Origin: WVYX01 sp039592335
GTDB taxonomy: Bacteria; Gemmatimonadota; Gemmatimonadetes; Gemmatimonadales; GWC2-71-9
DNA: 64,000 bases
NCBI GenBank assembly: GCA_039592335.1
Contig: JBDHBX010000012.1
Location: 1-64,000 of the forward strand
Direction of reading: 5' to 3'
Below, piece after piece: positions 8,147 to 15,752 of the stretch. Position numbers and translations under genes: made by a program. How positions within the stretch are numbered: the stretch's first letter is position 1; every line of letters starts with the position of its first letter. A model generated the notes under the pieces. The model saw only the letters and a list, made by a program, of their open reading frames with translations, made no database searches and had not been told where the DNA came from.

Positions 8147-8710
8147 ATGGCCCAAGAACGGCAACGTGGCGGTCAGCGCCACGAGCGCGAGTCGGATCTG
8201 ATCGAGAACGTGATCAACATCAACCGTGTCGCCAAGGTGGTGAAGGGCGGCCGGCGGTTCTCGTTCACTGCCCTCGCTGCGGTGGGTGATGGCATTGGCA
8301 AGGTGGGCGTCGGCACGGGGAAGGCCAACGAAGTCTCCGAGGCGGTGCGCAAGGCTGTCGAGGCGGCGCGCCGCACCATGCAGGACGTGCCGCGGGAAGG
8401 CACCACCATTCCGCATGAGACGGTGGGGACCCACGGCGCTGGCCGGGTGCTGTTGAAGCCGGCGACGTCCGGAACCGGCATCATCGCCGGCGGGCCGGTG
8501 CGGTCGGTGCTGGAGTGTGCGGGTATCACCGACATCCTCACCAAGTCGCTGGGGTCGCCGAATCCGCTCAACATGGTGTGGGCCACGATGAACGGGCTCA
8601 CGGGCCTGCTCACGGTGGAGTCGGTGGCGAGGCAGCGAGGCGTGGACCCGTCGGAGATCGACTATCGTCCGCGGCAGCGTCCGTCCGAGGAGGAGGCGGC
8701 GAATGCCTAA
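8147..8710 (+). CDS. rpsE: 30S ribosomal protein S5
   Basis: 187 residues. S5 lines the mRNA entry and affects decoding accuracy. The double-stranded-RNA-binding fold is marked by INRVAKVVKGGRRFSFTA and GIGKVGVGTGKANEV. The GAGRVLLKPATSGTGIIAGG loop and the SLGSPNPLNMV motif follow. The ATG at 8147 follows rplR by 4 bases; the longer in-frame reading runs back into rplR. The 3' end carries a strong Shine-Dalgarno sequence (8687-8696) for rpmD. Confidence 0.97.
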   Translation: MAQERQRGGQRHERESDLIENVININRVAKVVKGGRRFSFTALAAVGDGIGKVGVGTGKANEVSEAVRKAVEAARRTMQDVPREGTTIPHETVGTHGAGRVLLKPATSGTGIIAGGPVRSVLECAGITDILTKSLGSPNPLNMVWATMNGLTGLLTVESVARQRGVDPSEIDYRPRQRPSEEEAANA

Positions 8711-9089
8711 GAAGGCCGCAGGCTCCAAGACGACCGCCAAGAAGAAGACGGCCAGGAAGTCGGCGGCGCAGGCGGCCGCCAAGAAGTCGGCGGCGCAGAC
8801 GGCCGCCAAGAAGCCGGCGACGAAGACGGCTGTCAAGAAGCCCGCGGCGAAGACCGCCGTCAAGAAGCCCGCGGCCCAGGCGGCCGCCACCCCGCCGGCG
8901 ATGACGGGGCGGCTGCGGGTTCGGCAGGTGCGTTCGGGCATCGGGCACGCTGAGACCTATCGGCGCACGCTCCGGGCGCTCGGGCTGAAGCATCATCAGG
9001 ACGAGACGACGGTCGCGGACAACCCCTCCGCGCGCGGGATGCTCGACAAGGTCCGCCATCTGGTGCGCGTGACCCCCGAGGAGGCGTGA
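8703..9089 (+). CDS. rpmD: 50S ribosomal protein L30 with an H1-like N-terminal repeat domain
   Basis: 128 residues, twice the usual ~60. The L30 core occupies about residues 67-128 (GRLRVRQVRSGIGHAETYRRTL, read in two parts, then NPSARGMLDKV). The first 66 residues are almost only Ala, Lys, Thr, Ser, Gln and Pro, and include five tandem nine-residue units of the type AKKPAAKTA. The long form is supported by a strong GAGGAGGAGG Shine-Dalgarno six bases before the ATG. The internal ATG at 8901, which would give a normal L30, has none. The start overlaps rpsE by 8 bases. Confidence 0.95.
   Translation: MPKKAAGSKTTAKKKTARKSAAQAAAKKSAAQTAAKKPATKTAVKKPAAKTAVKKPAAQAAATPPAMTGRLRVRQVRSGIGHAETYRRTLRALGLKHHQDETTVADNPSARGMLDKVRHLVRVTPEEA
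8751..8885 (+). repeat. Five tandem 27-bp coding repeats in rpmD
   Basis: Codons 17-61 of the L30 gene form five in-frame copies of a nine-codon unit: ARKSAAQAA, AKKSAAQTA, AKKPATKTA, VKKPAAKTA, VKKPAAQAA. The DNA copies are similar but diverged, with the GCCAAGAAG core recurring. The unit resembles the (A/V)KKPAAK repeats of bacterial and eukaryotic H1-type histones. Repeat number could vary among strains by slippage or recombination. Confidence 0.9.
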
Positions 9090-9553
9090 TGGCGAAGGTG
9101 AAGCAGAAGAAGGAAGCGCTCGGGCTGCACAACCTGCCGGCTCCGGAGGGCGCGCACAAAGAGCCCAAGCGCAAGGGGCGTGGGCAGGGCTCGGGACTCG
9201 GCAAGACTGCTGGTCGCGGGCACAAGGGGCAGCGATCGCGGGCGTCGGGCAACGTGCGGCCAGGCTTCGAGGGCGGTCAGATGCCGCTCACGCGCCGCGT
9301 GCCCAAGCGCGGCTTCACCAACCCGTTCCGGGTGCCGTCGCAGGCGGTCAACCTGCGAGACCTGGACCGGGTGACGGGCGAGACCGTTTCACCGGCGGTA
9401 CTGGTGGAGCTCGGCCTCGTGGGCAAGGCGGCCGACCCCATCAAGATCCTGGGCACCGGTGAGGTGACTCGGGCCTTCGTGATTCAGGGCTGCGCGGTCT
9501 CCAAGGGCGCGCGCGCCAAGATCGAACAGGCGGGCGGGAGGATCGAGGACTAG
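9089..9553 (+). CDS. rplO: 50S ribosomal protein L15
   Basis: 154 residues. L15 is a late-assembly 50S protein with a long N-terminal extension into rRNA. The family signature GRGQGSGLGKTAGRGHKGQRSR and the GFEGGQMPLTRRVPKRGF block are present (each read as consecutive shorter motifs). The ATG at 9089 shares one base with the rpmD stop. GTG at 9086 is a possible alternative. It is followed 4 bases later by secY, as in most bacteria. Confidence 0.97.
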   Translation: MAKVKQKKEALGLHNLPAPEGAHKEPKRKGRGQGSGLGKTAGRGHKGQRSRASGNVRPGFEGGQMPLTRRVPKRGFTNPFRVPSQAVNLRDLDRVTGETVSPAVLVELGLVGKAADPIKILGTGEVTRAFVIQGCAVSKGARAKIEQAGGRIED

Positions 9554-9557
9554 GCGG

Positions 9558-10871
9558 ATGGCGGCACCCCGCATTCCCAATCTGTTTGCCGTTCCCGAGC
9601 TGAAAGAGAAGCTCCTTTTCACGCTTCTCTGCCTCGCGGTGTATCGAGCCGGTGCGCACATCGCCACCCCCGGCGTGAACGTACAGGTACTGGCCGACTT
9701 CATCCGCAATCAGGGTGCTGGGACGTTCTTCGGGATGTACGACATGTTCGTGGGTGGGGGACTGTCCCGGGCGACGGTGTTTGCCCTGGGGATCATGCCC
9801 TACATCTCCGCCTCGATCATGTTCCAGCTGGCCGGCGCGGTCTTCCCCATGGTGGAGAAGCTCCAGAAGGAGGAGGAAGGCCGGAAGCGGATCACGCAGT
9901 GGACGCGCTACGTGACGGTCGTGCTGGCGGCGTTCCAGGCGTACGGGTTTGCGATCTTCGCCGAAGGACAGAACGCGGTGCTCGACCCGGGCATCGGCTT
10001 CCGCGCCACCACGATGATGACGCTGACTTCCGGTGCGGTGTTCATTATGTGGCTCGGTGAGCGGATTACCGAGCGCGGCATCGGGAATGGCATGAGCCTC
10101 ATGATCTTCTTCTCGATCATGGAAGGCTTCCTGCCCGGCAGCTTCCGCACCCTGCAGTTCGTGCAGACGCGGGTCATCACGGCGCAGGCGCTCATCGCGC
10201 TGCTCCTCGTGATGGTCGGCGTGATCGCCGGGGTGATCGCGGTGACGGTCGCAGCGCGGCGCATCCCGATTCAAATCCCGCGCAAGGTGATGGGGCGTGG
10301 CCGCATCCGGGAGGGGCAGAAGACCTTCATTCCGATCCGGATCAACTCGGCGGGTGTGATGCCGATCATCTTCGCGCAGGCGATCATCATCGTGCCCGGA
10401 ACCATCGCCACGTTCAGCAATCTGCCGGCGCTGCGGGCCATGTCGGAGATGTTCCGTCCGGGGTCGGGGGTGTATTACGCGAGCTACGCGCTGCTCATCA
10501 TCTTCTTCACGTACTTCTACACGTCGATCATCTTCAACCCGCTGGACATCGCGGAAAACCTGAAGAAGCAGGGCGGCTTCATTCCCGGGGTGAAGCCCGG
10601 CGGCGCCACGGCGGACTACATCGACGAAGTGCTGACGCGGGTCACCCTGCCGGGGTCGATGTTCCTCACCACCATCGCCCTGCTGCCGTTCTTCATCTTC
10701 GACACGTTCGGCGTGCCCTTCCAGTTCGGCGGCACGGCGCTGCTGATCGTGGTCGGTGTGGCGCTGGACACGTGGATCCAGGTACAGCAGCACCTGCACC
10801 TGCGGCACTACGACGATTTCATGAAGCAGGGACGGGTGAAGTTCCGCGGCCGGCGGGGCCGCTACATGTAG
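9558..10871 (+). CDS. secY: Protein translocase subunit SecY
   Basis: 437 residues, ten predicted membrane helices. SecY is the channel of the Sec translocon, working with SecE and SecG (not in this window). The N-terminal helix (LKEKLLFTLLCLAVYRAG), the plug region after GVNVQVLADF, and the QIPRKVMGRGRIREGQKTF cytosolic loop used by SecA and ribosomes are clear. The C-terminus is basic (KFRGRRGRYM). It closes the ribosomal part of the cluster and precedes adk by 12 bases. Confidence 0.98.
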   Translation: MAAPRIPNLFAVPELKEKLLFTLLCLAVYRAGAHIATPGVNVQVLADFIRNQGAGTFFGMYDMFVGGGLSRATVFALGIMPYISASIMFQLAGAVFPMVEKLQKEEEGRKRITQWTRYVTVVLAAFQAYGFAIFAEGQNAVLDPGIGFRATTMMTLTSGAVFIMWLGERITERGIGNGMSLMIFFSIMEGFLPGSFRTLQFVQTRVITAQALIALLLVMVGVIAGVIAVTVAARRIPIQIPRKVMGRGRIREGQKTFIPIRINSAGVMPIIFAQAIIIVPGTIATFSNLPALRAMSEMFRPGSGVYYASYALLIIFFTYFYTSIIFNPLDIAENLKKQGGFIPGVKPGGATADYIDEVLTRVTLPGSMFLTTIALLPFFIFDTFGVPFQFGGTALLIVVGVALDTWIQVQQHLHLRHYDDFMKQGRVKFRGRRGRYM

Positions 10872-10883
10872 GGTCAGGGCCGT

Positions 10884-11447
10884 ATGAACATCATTCTCTT
10901 GGGCCCCCCGGGTTCCGGCAAAGGCACCCAGGGGGCTTTGCTGTCCGGACACACCGGACTGCCCCGCGTCTCCACCGGGGACCTGCTGCGCGATGCCGCG
11001 GAGCGGGATACCGCTCTGGGACGTGAGGCCAAGCAGTTCATGGACCAGGGGCTGCTCGTCCCCGATACGGTGATCCTCGGTTTGATCGAAGAGGTGCTGG
11101 TGTCGCCCGAGGCCGCAGGCGGCATCATCATGGATGGCTTCCCCCGCACGGTCGCGCAGGCTGAGGCCGTGGAGCAGCTGCTGGCCGACCGCCGGACCAC
11201 TGTCGATCGCGTCGTCTGCATCGACGTGCCGGAGGACGAGCTGGTGCGCCGCATGATGGGACGGGCCAAGCGCGAAGGCCGTGACGACGACACTCCGGCG
11301 ACGATCCGCCAGCGCTTCGCGGTCTACACGGAACAAACAGCGCCGCTGATCGCCTTTTACACGGAGCGTGGACTGCTGACCGACGTGTCGGGAATGGGCA
11401 GCATCGAGGAAATTGCCGGACGTGTCCAGGAGGCCGTGGGGCGATGA
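10884..11447 (+). CDS. adk: Adenylate kinase, short-LID form
   Basis: 187 residues. Adenylate kinase converts AMP + ATP to 2 ADP. The P-loop GPPGSGKGTQ is at residues 7-16, followed by the AMP-binding STGDLLR and GFPRT motifs. The segment after GRAKREGRDDD goes straight to TIRQRF, so the ~30-residue zinc/long LID insertion is missing. This is the short variant also found in other phyla. The start ATG is 12 bases after secY; the end overlaps map by 4 bases. Confidence 0.96.
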   Translation: MNIILLGPPGSGKGTQGALLSGHTGLPRVSTGDLLRDAAERDTALGREAKQFMDQGLLVPDTVILGLIEEVLVSPEAAGGIIMDGFPRTVAQAEAVEQLLADRRTTVDRVVCIDVPEDELVRRMMGRAKREGRDDDTPATIRQRFAVYTEQTAPLIAFYTERGLLTDVSGMGSIEEIAGRVQEAVGR

Positions 11448-12214
11448 TCACGATCAAGTCCGCTCGTGAGATCGAGACGATGGCGGCGGCCGGGAAGATC
11501 CTCGCCGACACGCTTGCGCTGGTCGTGAGCCATGTGGCGCCCGGGGTCACGACGGGGCAGCTGGACGAGGTGGCTGAGGACTTCATCCGGAGCCATCCGG
11601 GAGCGCGCCCCTCCTTCAAGGGCCTGTACGACTTCCCGGCATCCCTGTGCACCTCGATCAATCACGAGATCGTGCACGGCATCCCGTCGCAGGAGCGTGT
11701 GCTCGAGGACGAGGACATCGTCAGCATCGACTGCGGCGTGTGCCTGGAGGGCCTGCACGCCGATTCCGCCACCACTGCGGCCGTGGGCGACGTCGGCGAG
11801 GACGTGCAGCGCTTGCTGCGGGCCACCCAGGAGGCGCTGGGCGTGGGCCTCAAGCAGGCCGTTGCCGGCAATCACGTGGGCGACATCGGCCACGCCGTGC
11901 AAGCGGTCGCGGAAGGGGCTGGCTACAGCGTGGTGCGCGAGCTGGTGGGGCACGGGATAGGGACGAGCTTCCACGAGGAACCCCAGATTCCGAACTACGG
12001 CCGTCCCAAGCGGGGACCGCGCCTCCAGGTGGGCATGACCCTCGCCATCGAGCCGATGGTCAACATGGGGCGGCCCGAGATCCGCACGCTGGACGACAAG
12101 TGGACCGTGGTGACGCTGGACGGGTCGCTGTCGGCCCACTTCGAGCACACAGTGGTCATCGAGCCCGACGGCCCCCGGGTAATCACGACTGTGCCGGCCA
12201 CCGCCCCGGCCTAG
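11444..12214 (+). CDS. map: Methionine aminopeptidase, type I
   Basis: 256 residues. It removes the N-terminal Met from new proteins. The pita-bread fold signature is complete: the substrate His in NHEIVHGIP, the metal ligands in SIDCGV and HADSATT, the GHGIGTSFHEEPQIPNYG block and the two Glu ligands in LAIEPM and the FEHTV segment. It is a class Ia-like enzyme without an SH3 extension. Normally infA, rpmJ and the alpha operon would follow; here the next gene is on the opposite strand 12 bases away. Confidence 0.97.
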   Translation: MITIKSAREIETMAAAGKILADTLALVVSHVAPGVTTGQLDEVAEDFIRSHPGARPSFKGLYDFPASLCTSINHEIVHGIPSQERVLEDEDIVSIDCGVCLEGLHADSATTAAVGDVGEDVQRLLRATQEALGVGLKQAVAGNHVGDIGHAVQAVAEGAGYSVVRELVGHGIGTSFHEEPQIPNYGRPKRGPRLQVGMTLAIEPMVNMGRPEIRTLDDKWTVVTLDGSLSAHFEHTVVIEPDGPRVITTVPATAPA

Positions 12215-12226
12215 CGACGCGCGCCG

Positions 12227-13012
12227 CTACCCTCCCAGGATCGAGAGGAGCCAGGCGTGGATCGCCCGGTTGCCGGCCACGAATGCACCGTGCCGCACCA
12301 CCGGCTCGTTCCCCTCGAGATCGGTCACCACCCCGCCGGCTTCCCTAACGATCAACGCACCGGCCGCGACGTCCCACGGTGCGAGATACAGCTCCCAGAA
12401 GCCGTCGAACCTGCCGAGCGCGAGATCGACGAAGTCGAGCGACGCGGCGCCGGCCCGACGGATCCCGCTGGTGTTCCGGAGGATGGTGGTGAATTGCTCG
12501 AGGTACTCCGGGAGCACGTCGAGCACCTTGAACGGGAATCCCGTGCCGATGAGGGCGTGGGCCGGCTCGGTCACCTGAGACACGTGCAGCCGGCGCTCGC
12601 CGCACCATGCGCCGCCGCCGGCCGAGGCGTGGTACAGCAGGTCGTGGCTCACGTCCAGGACGACCCCGGCGGCGAGCCCGCCGTCCACCATGGCCGCGAT
12701 GCTCACGGCATATGCCGGGTACTCGTGCAAGTAGTTGGTGGTGCCGTCGAGCGGGTCCACGACCCATACGAGCCCCGAGCCGCCTGCGTCGGGGGTGAGC
12801 TCCTCGCCCAGGACCGTGGCGTAGGGCGCTCCGGCCAGCAGGGTCTCGCCGATGAGCGCTTCGCTGTCGCGATCCACCCGTGTCACGAAGTCGCTCACTC
12901 CCTTGAGCCCCCAGTCCGCGGGTTCGGTGGGGCGCTCGATGGTGCGAATGAACTCGGCGGCGCGCCGCGCCGCGGTGGTGGCGAGGTGCAGTAAGTCTCG
13001 ATGCTGGTTCAC
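12227..13012 (-). CDS. Inositol monophosphatase family protein (SuhB-like)
   Basis: 261 residues, FIG/IMPase superfamily of Mg-dependent, Li-sensitive phosphatases acting on inositol phosphates and similar sugars. The metal-binding motifs are intact: GEE (near residue 68), DPLDGTTNY (near 87) and the C-terminal APWDVAAG. The GTG start follows a GAAGGGA ribosome-binding site. The gene stands alone, converges with map and is divergent from trpS. SuhB also takes part in rRNA antitermination in Escherichia coli; whether this protein does so cannot be told from sequence, though its place beside the ribosomal cluster is suggestive. Confidence 0.9.
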   Translation of the reverse strand: MNQHRDLLHLATTAARRAAEFIRTIERPTEPADWGLKGVSDFVTRVDRDSEALIGETLLAGAPYATVLGEELTPDAGGSGLVWVVDPLDGTTNYLHEYPAYAVSIAAMVDGGLAAGVVLDVSHDLLYHASAGGGAWCGERRLHVSQVTEPAHALIGTGFPFKVLDVLPEYLEQFTTILRNTSGIRRAGAASLDFVDLALGRFDGFWELYLAPWDVAAGALIVREAGGVVTDLEGNEPVVRHGAFVAGNRAIHAWLLSILGG

Positions 13013-13013
13013 C

Positions 13014-13042
13014 TTGCGGTCCCTTCACTCCAACCCTAGGTT
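13014..13042 (+). promoter_or_regulatory. Probable leaderless promoter of trpS
   Basis: TTGCGG (13014-13019), a 17-base spacer and TAGGTT (13037-13042). The -10 ends 7 bases before the trpS ATG, so transcription would begin at or next to the start codon. No Shine-Dalgarno sequence lies in those 7 bases, which fits a leaderless mRNA. The -35 box is weak (3 of 6 to consensus) and overlaps the suhB-like start region. Confidence 0.5.
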
Positions 13043-13049
13043 GAGCGCG

Positions 13050-14057
13050 ATGGCACGCGTTTTTTCGGGCATTCAGCCCTCCGGCGAGCTCCACATCGGC
13101 AACTATCTCGGGGCGGTCAAGAACTGGGTGGCGCTGCAGCATGACCACGATTGCTTCATCTGCATCGTGGACTACCACGCGATCACCCAGGACTACGAAC
13201 CGGAGGAGCTCGAGGCACGCACCTTCGACATGGCGGTGAGCCTGCTCGCCGCCGGCATCGATCCCGAGAAGTGCGTGCTGTTCGTGCAATCGCACGTGCT
13301 GGAGCACACCGAACTGGCGTGGGTCTTCATGACCGTGACGCCGCTCGGTGAGCTCGAGCGGATGACCCAATTTAAGGACAAGTCGCAACGCCAAGAAAGC
13401 GTTCTCGCGGGCCTGCTCGACTATCCCGTGTTGCAGGCGGCCGACGTGCTGCTCTACAAGGCCGACACCGTTCCCGTGGGCGAGGATCAGGTGCAGCACA
13501 TCGAGCTCATGCGGGAGATCGCCCGCAAGTGGAACGCGCGCTACGGCAGCGGCTTCTTCCCCGAGCCGGAATCGGCGCTCGTCGGAAAGGCCCGCCGCAT
13601 CGTCGGACTCGATGGGGAAGCCAAGATGTCCAAGAGCCTGGGGAATACGATCGGCATCCTGGAGGAGCCCGAAGCGATCTGGCAGCGGCTGCGGCCGGCG
13701 GTAACCGACCCGGCGCGGGTGACCAAGAAGGACCCGGGCAACCCCGAGGTCTGCAACCTGTACGCGCTGCACCAGCTGTTCTCACCGCCCGAAACGGTGG
13801 AGGAGGTGGCCGCCAAGTGCCGCTCGGCTGGCTGGGGCTGCCTCGACTGCAAGCGCGTTCTCGCCGACAACGTCGCCGCTGAGTTCGCGCCGATGCGTGA
13901 GCGTGCCGCCGCCCTGCGCGCCGATCCAGATCGGGTGCGCGATCTGCTCGCCGACGGTGCCGATCGCGCCCGGGCGGTTGCGCAGGAGACGATGCGTGAG
14001 GTGCGGGAGCGGATGGGCCTTCTTCCTGGCAGAACGGTGGCGCCGGCGCGCACATGA
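13050..14057 (+). CDS. trpS: Tryptophanyl-tRNA synthetase with probable Fe-S cluster motif
   Basis: 335 residues, class I synthetase charging tRNA-Trp. HIGN (residues 15-18) and KMSKS form the ATP site. Four cysteines, C235, C257, C264 and C267, make C-x21-C-x6-C-x2-C. This is nearly identical to the C-x22-C-x6-C-x2-C motif that holds a [4Fe-4S] cluster in Thermotoga maritima TrpRS, so a cluster next to the anticodon-binding region is likely (inference). The ATG at 13050 is fixed by the ARVFSGIQPSGELHIGN start; upstream in-frame sequence is antisense to the suhB-like gene. It overlaps the next gene by four bases (ATGA). Confidence 0.96.
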   Translation: MARVFSGIQPSGELHIGNYLGAVKNWVALQHDHDCFICIVDYHAITQDYEPEELEARTFDMAVSLLAAGIDPEKCVLFVQSHVLEHTELAWVFMTVTPLGELERMTQFKDKSQRQESVLAGLLDYPVLQAADVLLYKADTVPVGEDQVQHIELMREIARKWNARYGSGFFPEPESALVGKARRIVGLDGEAKMSKSLGNTIGILEEPEAIWQRLRPAVTDPARVTKKDPGNPEVCNLYALHQLFSPPETVEEVAAKCRSAGWGCLDCKRVLADNVAAEFAPMRERAAALRADPDRVRDLLADGADRARAVAQETMREVRERMGLLPGRTVAPART

Positions 14058-14725
14058 ACGACTTCTGGGTCGACCTCGCCCGCGATCTGCGGCTCGACCT
14101 GCTGGGCTCCCTCGCCATGGCGATCGTGCTCGGCGCGGCGGTGGGCCTGGAGCGGGAGTTGCGCGGCAAGGCTGCGGGCCTGCGCACGAACGTGCTGATC
14201 TGTGTCGGCTCCACGCTGTTCACCTGGCTTTCCATCGAGGTCGCGGGACCCTACGGGGATCCGGGCCGCATCGCCGCGCAGATCGTGACCGGCGTGGGCT
14301 TCATCGGCGCGGGCACGATCCTGCACAGCCGGGCGCACATCAGCGGCCTCACCAGCGCGGCCACCATCTGGCTCGTCGCCGCGATCGGGGTCGCGGTGGG
14401 GGCCGGGGCCGTCCTGGAGGCCACCGGTGCCACCCTCTTCGTGCTTCTCGTCCTTGGGTTGATGCGGCCGCTCGAGAGATACCTCACGAGCTACGGCGGC
14501 ATCGTGCGGGTCACCGTGGAAGTGGAGCCCAGACCCGAGGCGGTGACCGACATCGAGCGCATCGTACGTGAGACCGGGCTCGAGGTGGCCGAGATCCGCT
14601 CCGAGCAGCGGGGCGACCGTCTGGTCGTGCACGTGGCGATGAGTGGTCCGGCCCGGCTTCACGATCAGGCGAAGCTCAAGCTGCTGCGCACGTCGGGCTC
14701 GCTCACGATCTCGGTCGAGGAGTGA
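14054..14725 (+). CDS. MgtC/SapB family membrane protein
   Basis: 223 residues. The N-terminal half has four to five hydrophobic helices with the family signatures GAAVGLERELRGKAAGLRTN and GVGFIGAGTIL, followed by HISGLTSAATIW. The C-terminal ~75 residues are a soluble ACT-like domain. MgtC proteins modulate Mg-limitation responses and F-type ATPase in pathogens; the role in free-living bacteria is unclear. The gene overlaps trpS and the dehydrogenase after it by four bases each, so the three are probably one transcript. Confidence 0.9.
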   Translation: MNDFWVDLARDLRLDLLGSLAMAIVLGAAVGLERELRGKAAGLRTNVLICVGSTLFTWLSIEVAGPYGDPGRIAAQIVTGVGFIGAGTILHSRAHISGLTSAATIWLVAAIGVAVGAGAVLEATGATLFVLLVLGLMRPLERYLTSYGGIVRVTVEVEPRPEAVTDIERIVRETGLEVAEIRSEQRGDRLVVHVAMSGPARLHDQAKLKLLRTSGSLTISVEE

Positions 14726-15750
14726 GACGGGCGGTCGTCGACCTCGCCTCTTCCCGCCCGGTGTGGCGGGTGCCTGAGGAGTCGGTCGCGGCGATCCGGA
14801 AGGCGCTGGGCCGTGCGTGGGACGTCGTGAGCGTGGGCGCGCTCTCGGTGAGCGACGGCGATGGAGCGGCTGCTTCCGCCGAGGCGGTGGCTGCGGCCCG
14901 CGGAGCGGAGCTCTACTTCGGCTGGGGGGTGCCGGCCGGCGTGGCGAGCGCGGCCGCGGACACGCTGCGCTGGGCGCACACGGTGGCCGCGGGGGCGCGC
15001 GCCTCTCTCACACCCGAGCTGCTCGCCAGCGGCGCCGCGCTCACCAACTCCAAGGGCATCCACGCCGAGCCGCTGGCAGACTGGGCGCTCACGGCCGTTG
15101 CCTACTGCGTGCGGGGATTCCACTGGGCCGTGGCAGCGCAGGGCGAACGACGCTGGGGCAAGGACGAGTTCACCGACGGCACGGTACCGGTCAAGGACTT
15201 CGCGGAGACGCGGGTGGGAATCGTGGGCCTCGGCGGGATCGGACGAGCTGTGGCGAGGCGGTGCCACGCGGTGGGCATGGAAGTGCGAGGCACTCGGCGA
15301 CGCCCGACGCGTCGCCGTCCGGCCGGCGTGGTATGGGTGGGCGGACCGGCCGATCTGGTCGACCTCGCCCGTCACAGTGATGTCCTGGTGCTGGCGGCGC
15401 CGCAGACGCGCGCAACTGATGGTGCGATCGACGCGACGGTGCTGGAGGCGCTGCCCCGCGGGGCGTTCGTGGTCAACCTGTCTCGTGGCGGCCTCCTAGA
15501 CGAGGCGGCGCTGCTTGAGCAGCTTCAACAGGGGCAGCTAGCGGGGTGCGTGCTGGACGTGTTTGGGAAGGAGCCGTTACCGGCGGGGCACGCGTTGTGG
15601 GGCCATCCGCGGGTACTGGTCTTCCCGCACTCTGGAGCCGTCTCAACCGGCTTCTGGACCCGCGAGACGGCCCTGATCGTGGAGAACGTGCGGCGCTACC
15701 TGTGTGGGAAGCGCCTGAAGAATGTGGTAGATCCTCAAGTGGGTTACTAG
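14722..15750 (+). CDS. D-isomer specific 2-hydroxyacid dehydrogenase
   Basis: 342 residues, GTG start overlapping the MgtC-like stop. The NAD-binding Rossmann motif is GIVGLGGIGRAVARR (near residue 168). The catalytic Arg (SRGGLLDEAAL), Glu (GKEPLP) and His (FPHSGAVS) are all in place. Such enzymes reduce 2-oxoacids such as glyoxylate, hydroxypyruvate or phosphohydroxypyruvate. There is no ACT or other C-terminal regulatory domain, so it is not a full SerA. The substrate cannot be told from sequence. pilT follows after 2 bases. Confidence 0.87.
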   Translation: MRRAVVDLASSRPVWRVPEESVAAIRKALGRAWDVVSVGALSVSDGDGAAASAEAVAAARGAELYFGWGVPAGVASAAADTLRWAHTVAAGARASLTPELLASGAALTNSKGIHAEPLADWALTAVAYCVRGFHWAVAAQGERRWGKDEFTDGTVPVKDFAETRVGIVGLGGIGRAVARRCHAVGMEVRGTRRRPTRRRPAGVVWVGGPADLVDLARHSDVLVLAAPQTRATDGAIDATVLEALPRGAFVVNLSRGGLLDEAALLEQLQQGQLAGCVLDVFGKEPLPAGHALWGHPRVLVFPHSGAVSTGFWTRETALIVENVRRYLCGKRLKNVVDPQVGY

Positions 15751-15752
15751 GC

